Shown here piece by piece: positions 32,586 through 41,295 of a stretch of 64,000 nt of DNA (its first letter is position 1; every line of letters begins with the position of its first letter). The stretch is from Candidatus Woesearchaeota archaeon. Lineage in GTDB: Archaea; Nanobdellota; Nanobdellia; Woesearchaeales; ARS49. The notes under the pieces were generated by a model, which ran no database searches, was not told the DNA's origin, and was given only the letters and a program-made list of their open reading frames with translations. Both the position numbers and the translations under genes were made by a program. The DNA lies in contig JAHWHY010000005.1 of NCBI GenBank assembly GCA_019323015.1, forward strand, positions 1 to 64,000. Direction: 5' to 3'.

Positions 32586-32620
32586 ATCTTAAAAATAGAA
32601 TAAGTAATATATAAATTCTC

Positions 32621-33712
32621 CTAAGGCAGCCACTTCTTAGGATCCTTCAGTTTCTCAGGCAAATAATTAGAAATAACATAGTTTAGCCCGTGTTGTGCAA
32701 GTGCTTGCTGTTCTGCTCTTTTCTTTAATTTAAGGCTCAAATTCAGTGCTTTCTGCCATTCTTTGTTTTCTTGGACAAATGGATCGTTTTTTAGTCCATC
32801 TTTAATACGTTTAATATCGACTTCTTTTAATGGATGTGTTGGTAATTTGTAATCAAGTATGTCTTGTGCAGTTATTCCGATAAATTTGGCCTGCGGTACA
32901 CAGAAAAATTCATTCAAGTGCGCTGCATTGCCGCTTCCAACTTTTAGTGTACGATAAATATTCAACCACCCGTATGGGTCGCCGTCTGTAAATACAAATA
33001 CAGGCAGTTTTTTGTCATCTGCTAATCTTCGAATAAATCTTCTGCAAGCACGAGTAGGAACTCCTCCCATTGATATCAAGATACAGTTTGCTTTTTTCCA
33101 ATAAGCATGTTTGACTAATCTTTGATACATACCTTGTGTCTCTATTGCTAGGATAAACTTTGCAGTTGTCTCAAATTTTAATTGTTCAACTGAGCTAGGA
33201 ATAGAGTATGCTCCTGTTCCCATTTTAGTACAATCGATTTTTATCTGTTTTCCAGTGTCAGGGTCAACATCAATGACAGTCAGTTTTCCTGCAATGTCTC
33301 CTCCTTTTTCATCTGGTATGAATCCTAATTGTTCTCTGTTTACCTCAAACATTGCTTCTATGTCATCCATTACTGTATCTGATTCTGGCTGTTCCTTGAA
33401 TCCTGCTTCTCCCCAGTTTTTGGAGACATAATATGCTTCTCTTTTTGTTGCTATGTCATCTGTCTCTACTAGTTTTTTAGAGAGCCCCATCATTCTTAGT
33501 GTCTGTGCAAATGTCTTGACAGTTGATGCTGTTAATGCTCTTATTTTTTCTTTGCCAAGCAGTTCAAAATATCCTTTTTTAGGGTCAAATTTTACATTTG
33601 ACAGGCTCCTGATTGGAGAGGATATTTCTGGTTGTTTTTTCTTTAGGATTTTTTTATAGATGTCAGTAGCAGTTTCTTTTATTTGATCCAATACTGGTTT
33701 CTTTTTACTCAT
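32621..33712 (-). CDS. top6A: DNA topoisomerase VI subunit A
   Basis: 363 residues. The 5Y-CAP domain has the catalytic tyrosine in REAYYVSKNWG near 112-122. The Toprim domain has the DGDPYGWLN metal motif near 245-253 and PTRACRRFIRRL before it. This is the Spo11-like subunit that cleaves double-stranded DNA to relax or decatenate. It overlaps top6B by 4 bases. Full length. Confidence 0.96.
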   Translation of the reverse strand: MSKKKPVLDQIKETATDIYKKILKKKQPEISSPIRSLSNVKFDPKKGYFELLGKEKIRALTASTVKTFAQTLRMMGLSKKLVETDDIATKREAYYVSKNWGEAGFKEQPESDTVMDDIEAMFEVNREQLGFIPDEKGGDIAGKLTVIDVDPDTGKQIKIDCTKMGTGAYSIPSSVEQLKFETTAKFILAIETQGMYQRLVKHAYWKKANCILISMGGVPTRACRRFIRRLADDKKLPVFVFTDGDPYGWLNIYRTLKVGSGNAAHLNEFFCVPQAKFIGITAQDILDYKLPTHPLKEVDIKRIKDGLKNDPFVQENKEWQKALNLSLKLKKRAEQQALAQHGLNYVISNYLPEKLKDPKKWLP

Positions 33713-35337
33713 TCTTTTTCCTCTTTGCCTATTTTGGCAAATTCTTCATCATATTCTGTGTTTTCCATCTCTACTTTTTTGATTTTGCCTCTGTGTTTTT
33801 CTAGTAAATCCTTTAGTAATTGCTCTACTTTTGCTTCATCTGTTTTAGTTAATGCAAGCAGTTCTTTTAGTGCCTCTGCTACATGAGGGATGTATTTCTC
33901 GATATAACTTCTTTTCTGGCTTTCAGCATGTATTCTTTTTTTCTTGTTCACATACATGCCTAATTTACGGCCGCATTCTTGCAGCGCAAGTTTAATCTCT
34001 TTGATTATCTCAGGATAGTGAGCTAACGCTTCTTTTGCTTCTGATGTAAATGGCGGCCATACAGATGCTAGATGAACAACTAGTGTTACTGGGCCTTGTG
34101 GCAATGAACCATTGCTTTGTGAAAGACCATAGCTTCTCCAGCTTGTCTGCGTGACTCCTTTGAATATTGCTCCTGCACTCTGTTGATAAAGTAAAGGAAC
34201 CCTGTTTGCAAATCTCATCAGTCTTATTGAGCCGTCTTTTGGCTGCTCTCCGCCATATGCAATTGCACACTCAATAACAAACGGATTTCCCCTGTAAACA
34301 GACGGTGATCTTGTTACTGCGGTGTAAAATTCTGCATTTATTTCTTTCTTAAGGCCTTTTTCCAGTAATTCAGAGCCAATTGGAACAATGCAATCAGTTG
34401 ATGGGGATATTATTTTTGTGTTTTTTATTCCTTCCATTAATTTTTCAGCTTGTGCATGATTTATGTCTCTTGGTTTTGTATTTGGAGGAATAGCTGCTTT
34501 TTCACATATCTCTTTTGCAGTTCCTGTCCCTACTCTGCAGAATTCTTTTGTCAAGAATGCTTGTAGTGTTCTTGCTTCTGTGTCCTTGATCATCTTTATC
34601 AAGATGCCTAGCTCAACACCATAAGGATGTGGTTTTATTTCTTTAGGTTCTTCAGGCAGCTTGTCTGTTGCTCTTGGAAACACGAATTGTTCTGCTTTAG
34701 GATTAGTATAAATGATTGTTGTGTGTGGATTAACAATGGCTGTTTCTTTGATGTAAGTATCCACGCTTTGGTCCCCTTTTTGATAGCTTGCCTCTAGGTC
34801 TAGTTCTATTCTTGTTCCTCTTGGTTTTTTCCATTCTATTTTTTCTTCTTTTATTATCTCTGGTTTGTTGTTTTTAGTATCTATCTTAAGTTCAAAAAGC
34901 ATTGCATCGTGTTTTTCATCTATTCTTGATTTTATTTTTGCAGGTCTTCCTGTTGTTAGTTGAGAATAAAGTACTGCTGCGCTTATTCCTATTCCTTGCT
35001 GTCCGCGTGCTTGTTTTAAAGTGTGGAATTTGCTTCCATAAAGCAGTTTTGCGAATATGTTTGGGACTTGCTTTTTGACTATTCCTGGTCCATTGTCTTC
35101 AACAACAACCCTGAATCTGTCATTTCCCATGTCTAATATTTGTACATTTATTTCTGGCAAAGTTCTTGCTTCTTCGCAGGCATCTATTGCATTATCTACT
35201 GCTTCCTTCACCACAGTAAGTAAAGCTTTTCTTTTGTTGTCAAAGCCTAGCAAGTGCCTGTTTCTCTCGAAAAATTCAGCTACACTTACTGCTTTTTGCT
35301 TTTTTGCAAGCTCTACTGCTACTGGTTCTTTTGTCAT
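33709..35337 (-). CDS. top6B: DNA topoisomerase VI subunit B
   Basis: 542 residues. The GHKL ATPase core shows KEAVDNAIDACEEA (N-box), VVEDNGPGI (G1) and RGQQGIGISAAVLYSQ (G2). The H2TH region and transducer domain follow (ITQTSWRSYGL, GPVTLVVHLASVWPPFTSEAKEA). The C-terminus is a charged extension. With top6A it forms the A2B2 enzyme. It overlaps the KH gene stop by one base (TAATG). Confidence 0.96.
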   Translation of the reverse strand: MTKEPVAVELAKKQKAVSVAEFFERNRHLLGFDNKRKALLTVVKEAVDNAIDACEEARTLPEINVQILDMGNDRFRVVVEDNGPGIVKKQVPNIFAKLLYGSKFHTLKQARGQQGIGISAAVLYSQLTTGRPAKIKSRIDEKHDAMLFELKIDTKNNKPEIIKEEKIEWKKPRGTRIELDLEASYQKGDQSVDTYIKETAIVNPHTTIIYTNPKAEQFVFPRATDKLPEEPKEIKPHPYGVELGILIKMIKDTEARTLQAFLTKEFCRVGTGTAKEICEKAAIPPNTKPRDINHAQAEKLMEGIKNTKIISPSTDCIVPIGSELLEKGLKKEINAEFYTAVTRSPSVYRGNPFVIECAIAYGGEQPKDGSIRLMRFANRVPLLYQQSAGAIFKGVTQTSWRSYGLSQSNGSLPQGPVTLVVHLASVWPPFTSEAKEALAHYPEIIKEIKLALQECGRKLGMYVNKKKRIHAESQKRSYIEKYIPHVAEALKELLALTKTDEAKVEQLLKDLLEKHRGKIKKVEMENTEYDEEFAKIGKEEKE

Positions 35338-35876
35338 TATCTTAATTCTCCTCTTCGTTTTTCAAGCCATCTGTATACGGGTGTGTGCAAGCTTCCACTA
35401 AGCAATGATTCTATTGCTCTTCTTGCCAGCACAAGCGCGTCAAACGGGCCTATGATTCCTATTGTCTTTCCATAGACGCAGATGTTTGTTCCAGTTAATT
35501 CTTCTAGTGTTGCTCTGGATTTTCCTTCCTGTCCTATTACTCTTCCTTTTAGTCTTTCTGCGTCTTTTTTTGTTTTTGCATATTCATTGATGTTGATCAT
35601 GTCAAAGCCGTAATCAACTTTTAATAATGATTTTGCAATGTCTGGATTGAATCCTCTGCCAATTGCCCGTACTATCTCTCTTGCAGTGTATACTTTTAGT
35701 GCTTCTTTGCCTGTTATTGTGACGTCTCCTTCTTTTGAGTCGACTGTTATCTGGATGTTGAGTGTTTTTTCTAGTTGTTTTTTTTCTTCGCCTTTTTTGC
35801 CTATTAGCACTGCAACTCTTTCTTTGGGTATCTTCAATATGTATTCAAATTCTTCTGTTTGGTTTTGTTTAGGCAT
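35337..35876 (-). CDS. KH-domain ribosome-assembly protein (PNO1/Dim2-like)
   Basis: 179 residues with two KH domains. The first has the GKKGEEKK loop (about 27-34) and the second the GQEGKSRATLEELTG loop (about 114-128). The archaeal homologue of Dim2/Pno1 binds the 3' end of 16S rRNA during small-subunit maturation. The gene order RIO1-KH-Top6B-Top6A is conserved in many archaea. Coupled to top6B. Confidence 0.92.
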   Translation of the reverse strand: MPKQNQTEEFEYILKIPKERVAVLIGKKGEEKKQLEKTLNIQITVDSKEGDVTITGKEALKVYTAREIVRAIGRGFNPDIAKSLLKVDYGFDMININEYAKTKKDAERLKGRVIGQEGKSRATLEELTGTNICVYGKTIGIIGPFDALVLARRAIESLLSGSLHTPVYRWLEKRRGELR

Positions 35877-35915
35877 ATTTTAAAGAAAATGCGTCAATTT
35901 TAAAAATCTGATGGT

Positions 35916-36617
35916 TTAACGCATTATTTTTTTCTTTATTTCTTCACTCTCTGCTTTTACGCCTCTTTTTTTGAAAAAATTACATATGTTATTTATATCT
36001 CTTTCTAAATAAGTTATTGCATTTGGGTCTTCAAGCGGTGTTGCTTGGGACATGTCGATGAAAACTGGTTTTTCTTTGTAATTTAATATGTTAAAGTGGC
36101 TTAAGTCTGCGTGCACAAGCCCTGCTTTATATAATTTTCTTATTCCCAGAATAACAGTATCAAAGAATTTTTTCTTGTTTTTTGGCAAATCATCTTTTAT
36201 TTTTAATGCAGGTTCTTCATCTCCTATGTATTCCATTACTAATATATTATACAGGCAGGTTATTGGTGTCGGCACTCTTACTCCTGCCTCTCTTGCTTTC
36301 AAGAGATTCCTGTACTCTCTCTGTGCCCAGGCAAATACTGTTTTTCTTCTTTGTTTTTTGACGTTTGGGAATCTTGGGTCAAATTTGATGTAATCATACA
36401 TTCTGTTGAAATCACATGTCTGCAGCCGGTATATTTTCACAACCACTCTTTTTCTGCCTTTTAGTGCTGTGAATACATTTGCTTCTTTGCCTATGAATAT
36501 TGGGCTCTCCAGGCCATCAAAATACCCTTGAGAAATCAGCTTGAATAGGTTTCTTTCTGTAAAAGAGTCAAATACGTTTTTCAGGGTCTTGAATTTCTCT
36601 CTTGTTATTTTAGGCAT
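35916..36617 (-). CDS. rio1: RIO1-type serine kinase
   Basis: 233 residues. GKEANVF near 43-49 is the RIO nucleotide loop, followed by the VVKIYRLQTCDFNRMYDYI segment, the catalytic HADLSHFNIL near 170-179 and FIDMSQA near 191-197 (metal aspartate). RIO1 acts in the final steps of small ribosomal subunit maturation. It lacks long extensions. It is next to the KH protein, a functional partner in eukaryotes. Confidence 0.95.
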   Translation of the reverse strand: MPKITREKFKTLKNVFDSFTERNLFKLISQGYFDGLESPIFIGKEANVFTALKGRKRVVVKIYRLQTCDFNRMYDYIKFDPRFPNVKKQRRKTVFAWAQREYRNLLKAREAGVRVPTPITCLYNILVMEYIGDEEPALKIKDDLPKNKKKFFDTVILGIRKLYKAGLVHADLSHFNILNYKEKPVFIDMSQATPLEDPNAITYLERDINNICNFFKKRGVKAESEEIKKKIMR

Positions 36618-36718
36618 GTTCTGGCTTTAAATCAGGGAATATATATTACTTTCCCCGTAATCCCGCCTTGAACCCTTGAAATGCCTGTTTTAGGCGGTTT
36701 TAGCCCTTAAACCACAAG

Positions 36719-36727
36719 CTTTATATA
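36719..36727 (+). promoter_or_regulatory. TATA box for the dnaG leader/structured RNA
   Basis: CTTTATATA predicts a start near 36749, exactly where the structured RNA's outer stem begins. Just upstream, CCGCC (36663-36667) and GGCGG (36693-36697) form an inverted repeat. Confidence 0.65.
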
Positions 36728-36748
36728 GTTCTATGCCATTGTAAAATA

Positions 36749-36845
36749 CTAGGCCGTTTAATGCCCGTCACGAGAGTACCCACGGGAGCTAACGGTAAAA
36801 CCAAGCAATGAGCTTGGGGGTTAGTGTTGCGGGCTACAGGCCGAG
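36749..36845 (+). ncRNA. Unidentified structured RNA upstream of dnaG
   Basis: A 97-base segment closes with CTAGGCC (36749-36755)/GGCCGAG (36839-36845). Inside, GCCCGT can pair either locally with ACGGG or with a distal GCGGGC. A long arm is formed by CTAAC...GTTAG enclosing CCAAGC-AATGA-GCTTGG. The TATA box at 36719 puts the transcript start at the outer stem. It matches no tRNA, RNase P or SRP features. It could be a stand-alone RNA or a cis-acting leader of dnaG. The alternative pairings suggest a switch (inference). Confidence 0.5.
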
Positions 36846-37021
36846 ATTATAATCATTAAATAAAATCAATAGAACAAGTTCAATTTCATTCATTGTTCAT
36901 CATTTGAAAAATGAAAATACACAGGTTTATTTCAGATTGGATGTGTTAAAATACGCTAGTTAGAGCAATAGAGCTCTATTCAACGGTTTGAACTTGTTCT
37001 TAGAGAATTGGAGGGGTTAAA
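36846..37021 (+). promoter_or_regulatory. Rest of the dnaG leader with a 13-base inverted repeat
   Basis: AGAACAAGTTCAA (36871-36883) pairs perfectly with TTGAACTTGTTCT (36988-37000). Between them lie TCATTT-GAA-AAATGA and TAGAGC-AATAGA-GCTCTA. The right arm ends about 21 bases before the dnaG start and 8 bases before its GGAGGGG site, so the fold could influence translation. No coding frame is seen. Confidence 0.5.
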
Positions 37022-38293
37022 ATGGCTAAAATAAGCCCGGTATCATCTAAATACATCGTTAATGCAACTATAGAGATTGAGGGAGTTGTTGACAGGCCTG
37101 ACGTGATTGGCGCGATTTTCGGCCAGACAGAGGGTTTGTTAGGAGCAGATCTAGAGCTTAGGGAGCTTCAGCGTTCTGGAAGGATTGGAAGGATTGAAGT
37201 TAATGTAGATACTAGGTCTGGTAAGACTCAAGGAAGTATTGTTATACCAAGTTCTTTGGACAAGGCTGAGACAGCTATTGTTGCAGCTGCATTAGAGGTT
37301 ATCCAGAGGATTGGTCCTTGCAACGCTAAGATTAAGGTTAAAGAGATTGAGGACGTTAGGATCAGCAAGCGTAACTTTGTTGTTGAGAGAGCTAAAGCCC
37401 TGCTTAAGACCCTTATGGATCAGCAGATGCCAGACTCACAAGAGCTTGCAGATGAGGTTGCTCACTCTGTCAGGATCATGGAGGTCCAGGAGTATGGCAG
37501 GGAGCGGCTTCCAGCCGGCCCTATGATTGATGAATCAGATGAGATCCTCGTTGTAGAGGGTCGTGCAGATGTTCTTAACTTGCTGAAGCATGGCTTCAAG
37601 AACGCGATTGCCATGAACGGCACAAGCTGTCCTCAGACAATCATTGACTTGAGCAGGAAAAAGGAAGTCATTGCTTTTGTTGATGGTGACCGCGGCGGCA
37701 ACTTGATTATCAAGGAGTTGATTAATGTTGGCGAGATTGATTTCGTGACAAAAGCTCCTGATGGCAAGGAAGTTGAAGAGCTGACAAAGAAAGAGCTTCA
37801 CAAGGCTCTGCGTTCCAAGATAACTCTTGAGCAGGCTAAGATGGAGCTTAACAGCGTGGACACTTCTGAATCAATCAAGAGACCTATTTTTGCAAGCAGG
37901 CGTCCGCAGCATCAGCAGCAAAGAAGGCCTATTCATCAGATGAGCAGGCCTGCTGCTTCAAGGCCGCATTCTAATAGGCCTGCACCAGCTCCAGCTGCAC
38001 TTAGGGCTGATGAAAAAAGCAAGTTCAAGAGCATGCTTGAAAATCTTATTGGCACAAAAGGCGCGTATATCTTGGATAACAGCCTGAATGTTCTTGGAAA
38101 GGTTCCTTTCACAGAGCTTGCAACAACATTGAAGAGCCTTAATGCAGGTGTTTATGCTGTTGTTTTTGACGGCTCTGCAGACAGGAATATTATTGAGGTT
38201 GCTTCACGTGCTAATGTCAAGCACATTGTTGCTATGAATAGTGCTGTGAATAATGCAAGAGGCATTAACATCGTTACTGTTAATGATCTTTAA
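37022..38293 (+). CDS. dnaG: Archaeal DnaG (primase-like, exosome-associated)
   Basis: 423 residues. The N-terminal region matches archaeal DnaG (SSKYIVNATIEIEGVVDRPDVIGAIFGQTEGLLG). The Toprim domain is VVEGRADVLNLL near 178-189 plus FVDGDRGGNLI near 219-229. A proline/histidine/arginine-rich linker follows (about 295-325), then a C-terminal alpha/beta domain. The archaeal protein can make RNA primers and is a stable exosome subunit. A GGAGGGG site precedes the ATG. Full length, and preceded by an unusually long structured leader. Confidence 0.95.
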   Translation: MAKISPVSSKYIVNATIEIEGVVDRPDVIGAIFGQTEGLLGADLELRELQRSGRIGRIEVNVDTRSGKTQGSIVIPSSLDKAETAIVAAALEVIQRIGPCNAKIKVKEIEDVRISKRNFVVERAKALLKTLMDQQMPDSQELADEVAHSVRIMEVQEYGRERLPAGPMIDESDEILVVEGRADVLNLLKHGFKNAIAMNGTSCPQTIIDLSRKKEVIAFVDGDRGGNLIIKELINVGEIDFVTKAPDGKEVEELTKKELHKALRSKITLEQAKMELNSVDTSESIKRPIFASRRPQHQQQRRPIHQMSRPAASRPHSNRPAPAPAALRADEKSKFKSMLENLIGTKGAYILDNSLNVLGKVPFTELATTLKSLNAGVYAVVFDGSADRNIIEVASRANVKHIVAMNSAVNNARGINIVTVNDL

Positions 38294-38310
38294 TTTTTTT
38301 CTTTTTTAAA

Positions 38311-38691
38311 ATGGTTGAAATAATTGAAGAATTAAAAAAGTTGGTTGAAGAGCACGCCCTTGGGTTTGCAACAATTGACGCGTCTGGAAAACCGCACAAT
38401 ATTGCAGTGGGCGATGTTAAAGTTGTTTCTAAAAACCAGTTAATAATTGGAGATGTATATCTTGTTGAAACCATTAAAAATATTCAAAAGAATAATAGTG
38501 TATCTTTAGTTGTCTGGAACAAGGGGTGGGAAGAGAATTGTATTGGATATGAATTACAAGGAACAGCAGAGCATTTTTCTGAAGGCGAATGGGTTGAAAA
38601 AGCCAAAAAGATTCATGAAGGATTCCCTGTTAAGGGGGCGATTATTGTTACACTAAACAAAATTAAAAAATTAGCTGTCGGCAATCCATAG
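38311..38691 (+). CDS. Pyridoxamine 5'-phosphate oxidase-like flavin-binding protein
   Basis: 126 residues, one split-barrel domain. GFATIDASGKPHNIAVGDV near 18-36 and NQLIIGDVYLVETIKNIQKNNSVSLVVW near 42-69 are typical of FMN- or F420-binding PPOX-fold proteins. The gene begins 17 bases after dnaG without a clear ribosome-binding site; the gap is T-rich and may also be a terminator. The specific reaction is unknown; family members reduce small molecules or protect against oxidative stress. Confidence 0.8.
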   Translation: MVEIIEELKKLVEEHALGFATIDASGKPHNIAVGDVKVVSKNQLIIGDVYLVETIKNIQKNNSVSLVVWNKGWEENCIGYELQGTAEHFSEGEWVEKAKKIHEGFPVKGAIIVTLNKIKKLAVGNP

Positions 38692-38750
38692 TTTTACTTA
38701 ACATTTTTATACCAGTTCTGTATTTTACTCTAATAAAAAGAGGTTAGAGT

Positions 38751-40094
38751 ATGGTTTATGAGATTGTTCTTGGCAGGGAAGAGAAAGACAAGGATAAGTG
38801 GGGCACTGAAGGTTCTGTTCTGATAGGAAAACAGTATGTTAAGATGGGTCAGGTTACTACTTTATCTCAGCCTGTTTATCTTGATTTAAACAAGGCCCAC
38901 GTCTTGTTTGTTTGCGGCAAGAGGGGTTCTGGAAAGTCTTATGCTATGGGTGTTATTGCAGAGGGTATTGCTAATCTTGATCCTAAGTTCAGGGATAAAT
39001 TGTCTGTTTTGATGCTTGATACTATGGGTATTTACTGGACTATGAAGTATGCGAATCATCAGGATGAGCAGTTGTTGAAAGAGTGGGGTTTTGAGGGCAA
39101 GGCTATTGATAATGTAAGGATTTTCACTCCTGCTGGTTATTTCAAGGAGTATAAGGATAAAGGGATTCCTACTGATTTTCCTTTTGCTATTAATCCTGCA
39201 GAGCTTGCTCCTGAGGATTGGAACCTGACTTTTGATATTGGTGCCAATGATCCTATGGCTGTTTTTATTGAGCGTATTGTCTTGACTCTTAAAAAAGAAA
39301 AAGATGCTTATGATATTCCTGATATTCTTGAAGCAATGGAGTCTGATGAGAGAGAGGAAAAGCAGGTTAAGAATGCAGCGATTAATCGCTTTAAGGCTGT
39401 TCAGCGGTGGGGTGTTTTTTCTAAGGATGCTACTCCTATGAAAGAGCTGGCTAAGGCAGGCACAGTTAATATTCTTGATTTAAGTCCTTATGCTGTTATG
39501 GCAGGTGGCTGGAAGATTAAGCATTTGGTCATGGGCGTTGTTTGTGAAAAGATGTTTATTGAAAGAATGGTTGTGAGAAAAGGGGAAGAGTTTTCTTCTA
39601 TTCGTTCTGCTGTTCATTATATTACTGAAGAGCCTTCAGCAGAAGAAGCTAAGCTAAAGGCTCTGGAGATGCCTATTGTATGGATAATGATTGATGAAGC
39701 GCATGAGTTCCTTCCTAGAGAAGGAAAGACTGCTGCGAGTAATGCTTTAATTACTTTGTTAAGAGAAGGCAGGCAGCCTGGTGTTGCTTTGGTTCTTGCT
39801 ACTCAACAGCCGGGAAAGATTCATACTGACGCAATGACTCAGTCTGATATTATTCTTGCTCACAGGTTAACTGCTAAAGTGGATACAGATGCCTTGGGTG
39901 CTTTGCTGCAGAGTTATTTGAGAACTGGTCTTGATCAGGCTCTTGAGAATCTGCCTAAGGTTGCTGGTGCTTGCTTGGCTGTTGATGATGTTAATGAAAG
40001 GATGTATCCTATGCGTATAAGGCCTAGATTTAGCTGGCACGGTGGTAGTGCTCCGAATATTATAAAAGAAAAGAAAAAAATATTTGAATTCTAG
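38751..40094 (+). CDS. HerA/FtsK-superfamily ATPase (DUF87-like)
   Basis: 447 residues. The P-loop is CGKRGSGKSYAMG near 54-66 and Walker B is VWIMIDEAHEFLP near 304-316. ATQQPGKIHTDAMTQSDIILAHRLT near 348-372 carries the sensor and the coupling arginine region. The N-terminal beta part resembles the HAS barrel. HerA pumps DNA in repair with NurA, or the protein acts as a related segregation motor; no nurA is adjacent. It has its own TATA box (about 38701-38713) and a GAGGTT site. Confidence 0.87.
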   Translation: MVYEIVLGREEKDKDKWGTEGSVLIGKQYVKMGQVTTLSQPVYLDLNKAHVLFVCGKRGSGKSYAMGVIAEGIANLDPKFRDKLSVLMLDTMGIYWTMKYANHQDEQLLKEWGFEGKAIDNVRIFTPAGYFKEYKDKGIPTDFPFAINPAELAPEDWNLTFDIGANDPMAVFIERIVLTLKKEKDAYDIPDILEAMESDEREEKQVKNAAINRFKAVQRWGVFSKDATPMKELAKAGTVNILDLSPYAVMAGGWKIKHLVMGVVCEKMFIERMVVRKGEEFSSIRSAVHYITEEPSAEEAKLKALEMPIVWIMIDEAHEFLPREGKTAASNALITLLREGRQPGVALVLATQQPGKIHTDAMTQSDIILAHRLTAKVDTDALGALLQSYLRTGLDQALENLPKVAGACLAVDDVNERMYPMRIRPRFSWHGGSAPNIIKEKKKIFEF

Positions 40095-40945
40095 TCAGTT
40101 GAGTCTTCTTCTGGTGCCTCTGTGAAAGCAGGCAGAACGTCTTCTTCTTTTAGTGAGTTGAATTGGACGTTTGTGAACTGGTAGAATTCTTCATTGTCTT
40201 CTGGATCGATTATTTTTATTTGCAGTGGCACGCCGTATGTTTCATCAAGCCACATTTCAACTTTATTTTCTCCTTTTGGATACTCTATTTTCAATGCACT
40301 TCTTTTGTCAACAATCTCTGGCCCGTCTATTTTTGCTTCAGCAGATATGTCTGACAGCCATTCATATGGTGTTTTTCTTCTGTAGTCATCATAGTTTGCG
40401 TTGAATATTTTCTTTGTATTGTCTGTGTTTGTCGAAATGCATCTTCTTTGGTGTTCGCATCTTCCTGTTGCTGTTTTTAGTGAGTCATCTAGGTATACTG
40501 TGTCAAAGTAGTCATCAACAACATAGTAGTTGTCTTCGTATAGTTTTACCTTGATTTTGTCTCCTAGGACGTGATATGTGTCCAGGAATCTGCCTTCGTT
40601 TTCAGGGCTTCCGTACAGATAGCTCATGCTTTTGAGCTTGGTGTTTGCCGCGTCTATTTTTGATTGTATTGCCTCTGGCAGGTTTGCGGCTGCTTTTGTT
40701 TCTGTTTTTTTGTCTGTGTCTTTTGTTTCTGTTTTAGGCGCGGTTTCTTTGGTTTCTTCTTTTGTTTTTTCTTTTTTTGGTTCTATTACTTTTTCTTCAA
40801 CAGTGTCTTTTTCTGCTGGTGCTTCTTTAGTATCATCCTCTTTTTCAGTTGTATTGTCTTTTTCTTCTGCTGTTTCCATTGGTGCGCAGGCTACCAATAA
40901 TGCTAGCAAAAGTATTGCTGCTGTAAGCAAATATGCTTTTTTCAT
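40091..40945 (-). CDS. Lipoprotein of unknown function
   Basis: 284 residues. A signal peptide with lipobox LLVAC places an acylated Cys at 20. An acidic/lysine-rich linker (about 22-85) is followed by a globular beta-rich domain that resembles LolA-like lipoprotein-sorting folds in outline (KLKSMSYLYGSP, VEMWLDETYGVPLQIKI). Two cysteines in TGRCEHQRRCIS could form a disulfide. It converges with the HerA gene by 4 bases. The start follows a TATA-poor region; a small membrane protein lies upstream on the same strand. Confidence 0.78.
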   Translation of the reverse strand: MKKAYLLTAAILLLALLVACAPMETAEEKDNTTEKEDDTKEAPAEKDTVEEKVIEPKKEKTKEETKETAPKTETKDTDKKTETKAAANLPEAIQSKIDAANTKLKSMSYLYGSPENEGRFLDTYHVLGDKIKVKLYEDNYYVVDDYFDTVYLDDSLKTATGRCEHQRRCISTNTDNTKKIFNANYDDYRRKTPYEWLSDISAEAKIDGPEIVDKRSALKIEYPKGENKVEMWLDETYGVPLQIKIIDPEDNEEFYQFTNVQFNSLKEEDVLPAFTEAPEEDSTD

Positions 40946-40960
40946 TTTTTTCTCCCCCGC

Positions 40961-41167
40961 TTATTTTTTCTTTTTCTTGTAAGTTGGCAGTACTGGTCTT
41001 GATTGTGTCATGGAAACTAGTGTTGCTACAACCATTATTAGGAACACCAGCCCAAACGCAAATGCCCAGTTTAGTGAGTATTTAGGTATGTATATCACTG
41101 ATATTAAGAATCCTACTATTCCTGCCAGCATAAAGGATGATTTTAGTGGTGCTGCTCTCCAAGGCAT
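40961..41167 (-). CDS. Small two-helix membrane protein
   Basis: 68 residues. Two hydrophobic helices (about 11-31 and 35-52) are followed by a basic KKKKK end, typical of an in-facing tail. A GAGGAGGT site lies 8 bases before the ATG, giving a firm start. It precedes the lipoprotein gene by 15 bases on the same strand, so the two are probably co-transcribed. No family recognised; function unknown. Confidence 0.72.
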   Translation of the reverse strand: MPWRAAPLKSSFMLAGIVGFLISVIYIPKYSLNWAFAFGLVFLIMVVATLVSMTQSRPVLPTYKKKKK

Positions 41168-41229
41168 TGTTCTTACCTCCTCTTGTTTTGTATAACATAT
41201 ATGAATTTATATTATTTTCTATTTCTTGG

Positions 41230-41295
41230 CTTTTGCTTTTGCAAAAGTCAAGCTTAGTAAACTTGCCTAATTGCCATATATCCGCAAGTTTACTA
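41230..41295. repeat. Two inverted repeats downstream of trpS
   Basis: CTTTTGC-TTTT-GCAAAAG (41230-41247), and a perfect 12-base pair TAGTAAACTTGC (41255-41266)/GCAAGTTTACTA (41284-41295) with a 17-base loop. The second right arm covers the trpS stop codon. A transcript-end or mRNA-stability role is likely. Confidence 0.6.

Noticed and set aside
36749..36845. Known riboswitch class (a CTAGG plus CGAGAG resemblance to the ykkC family was considered)
   Set aside because: The downstream conserved blocks of that family are missing, so the similarity is too weak.
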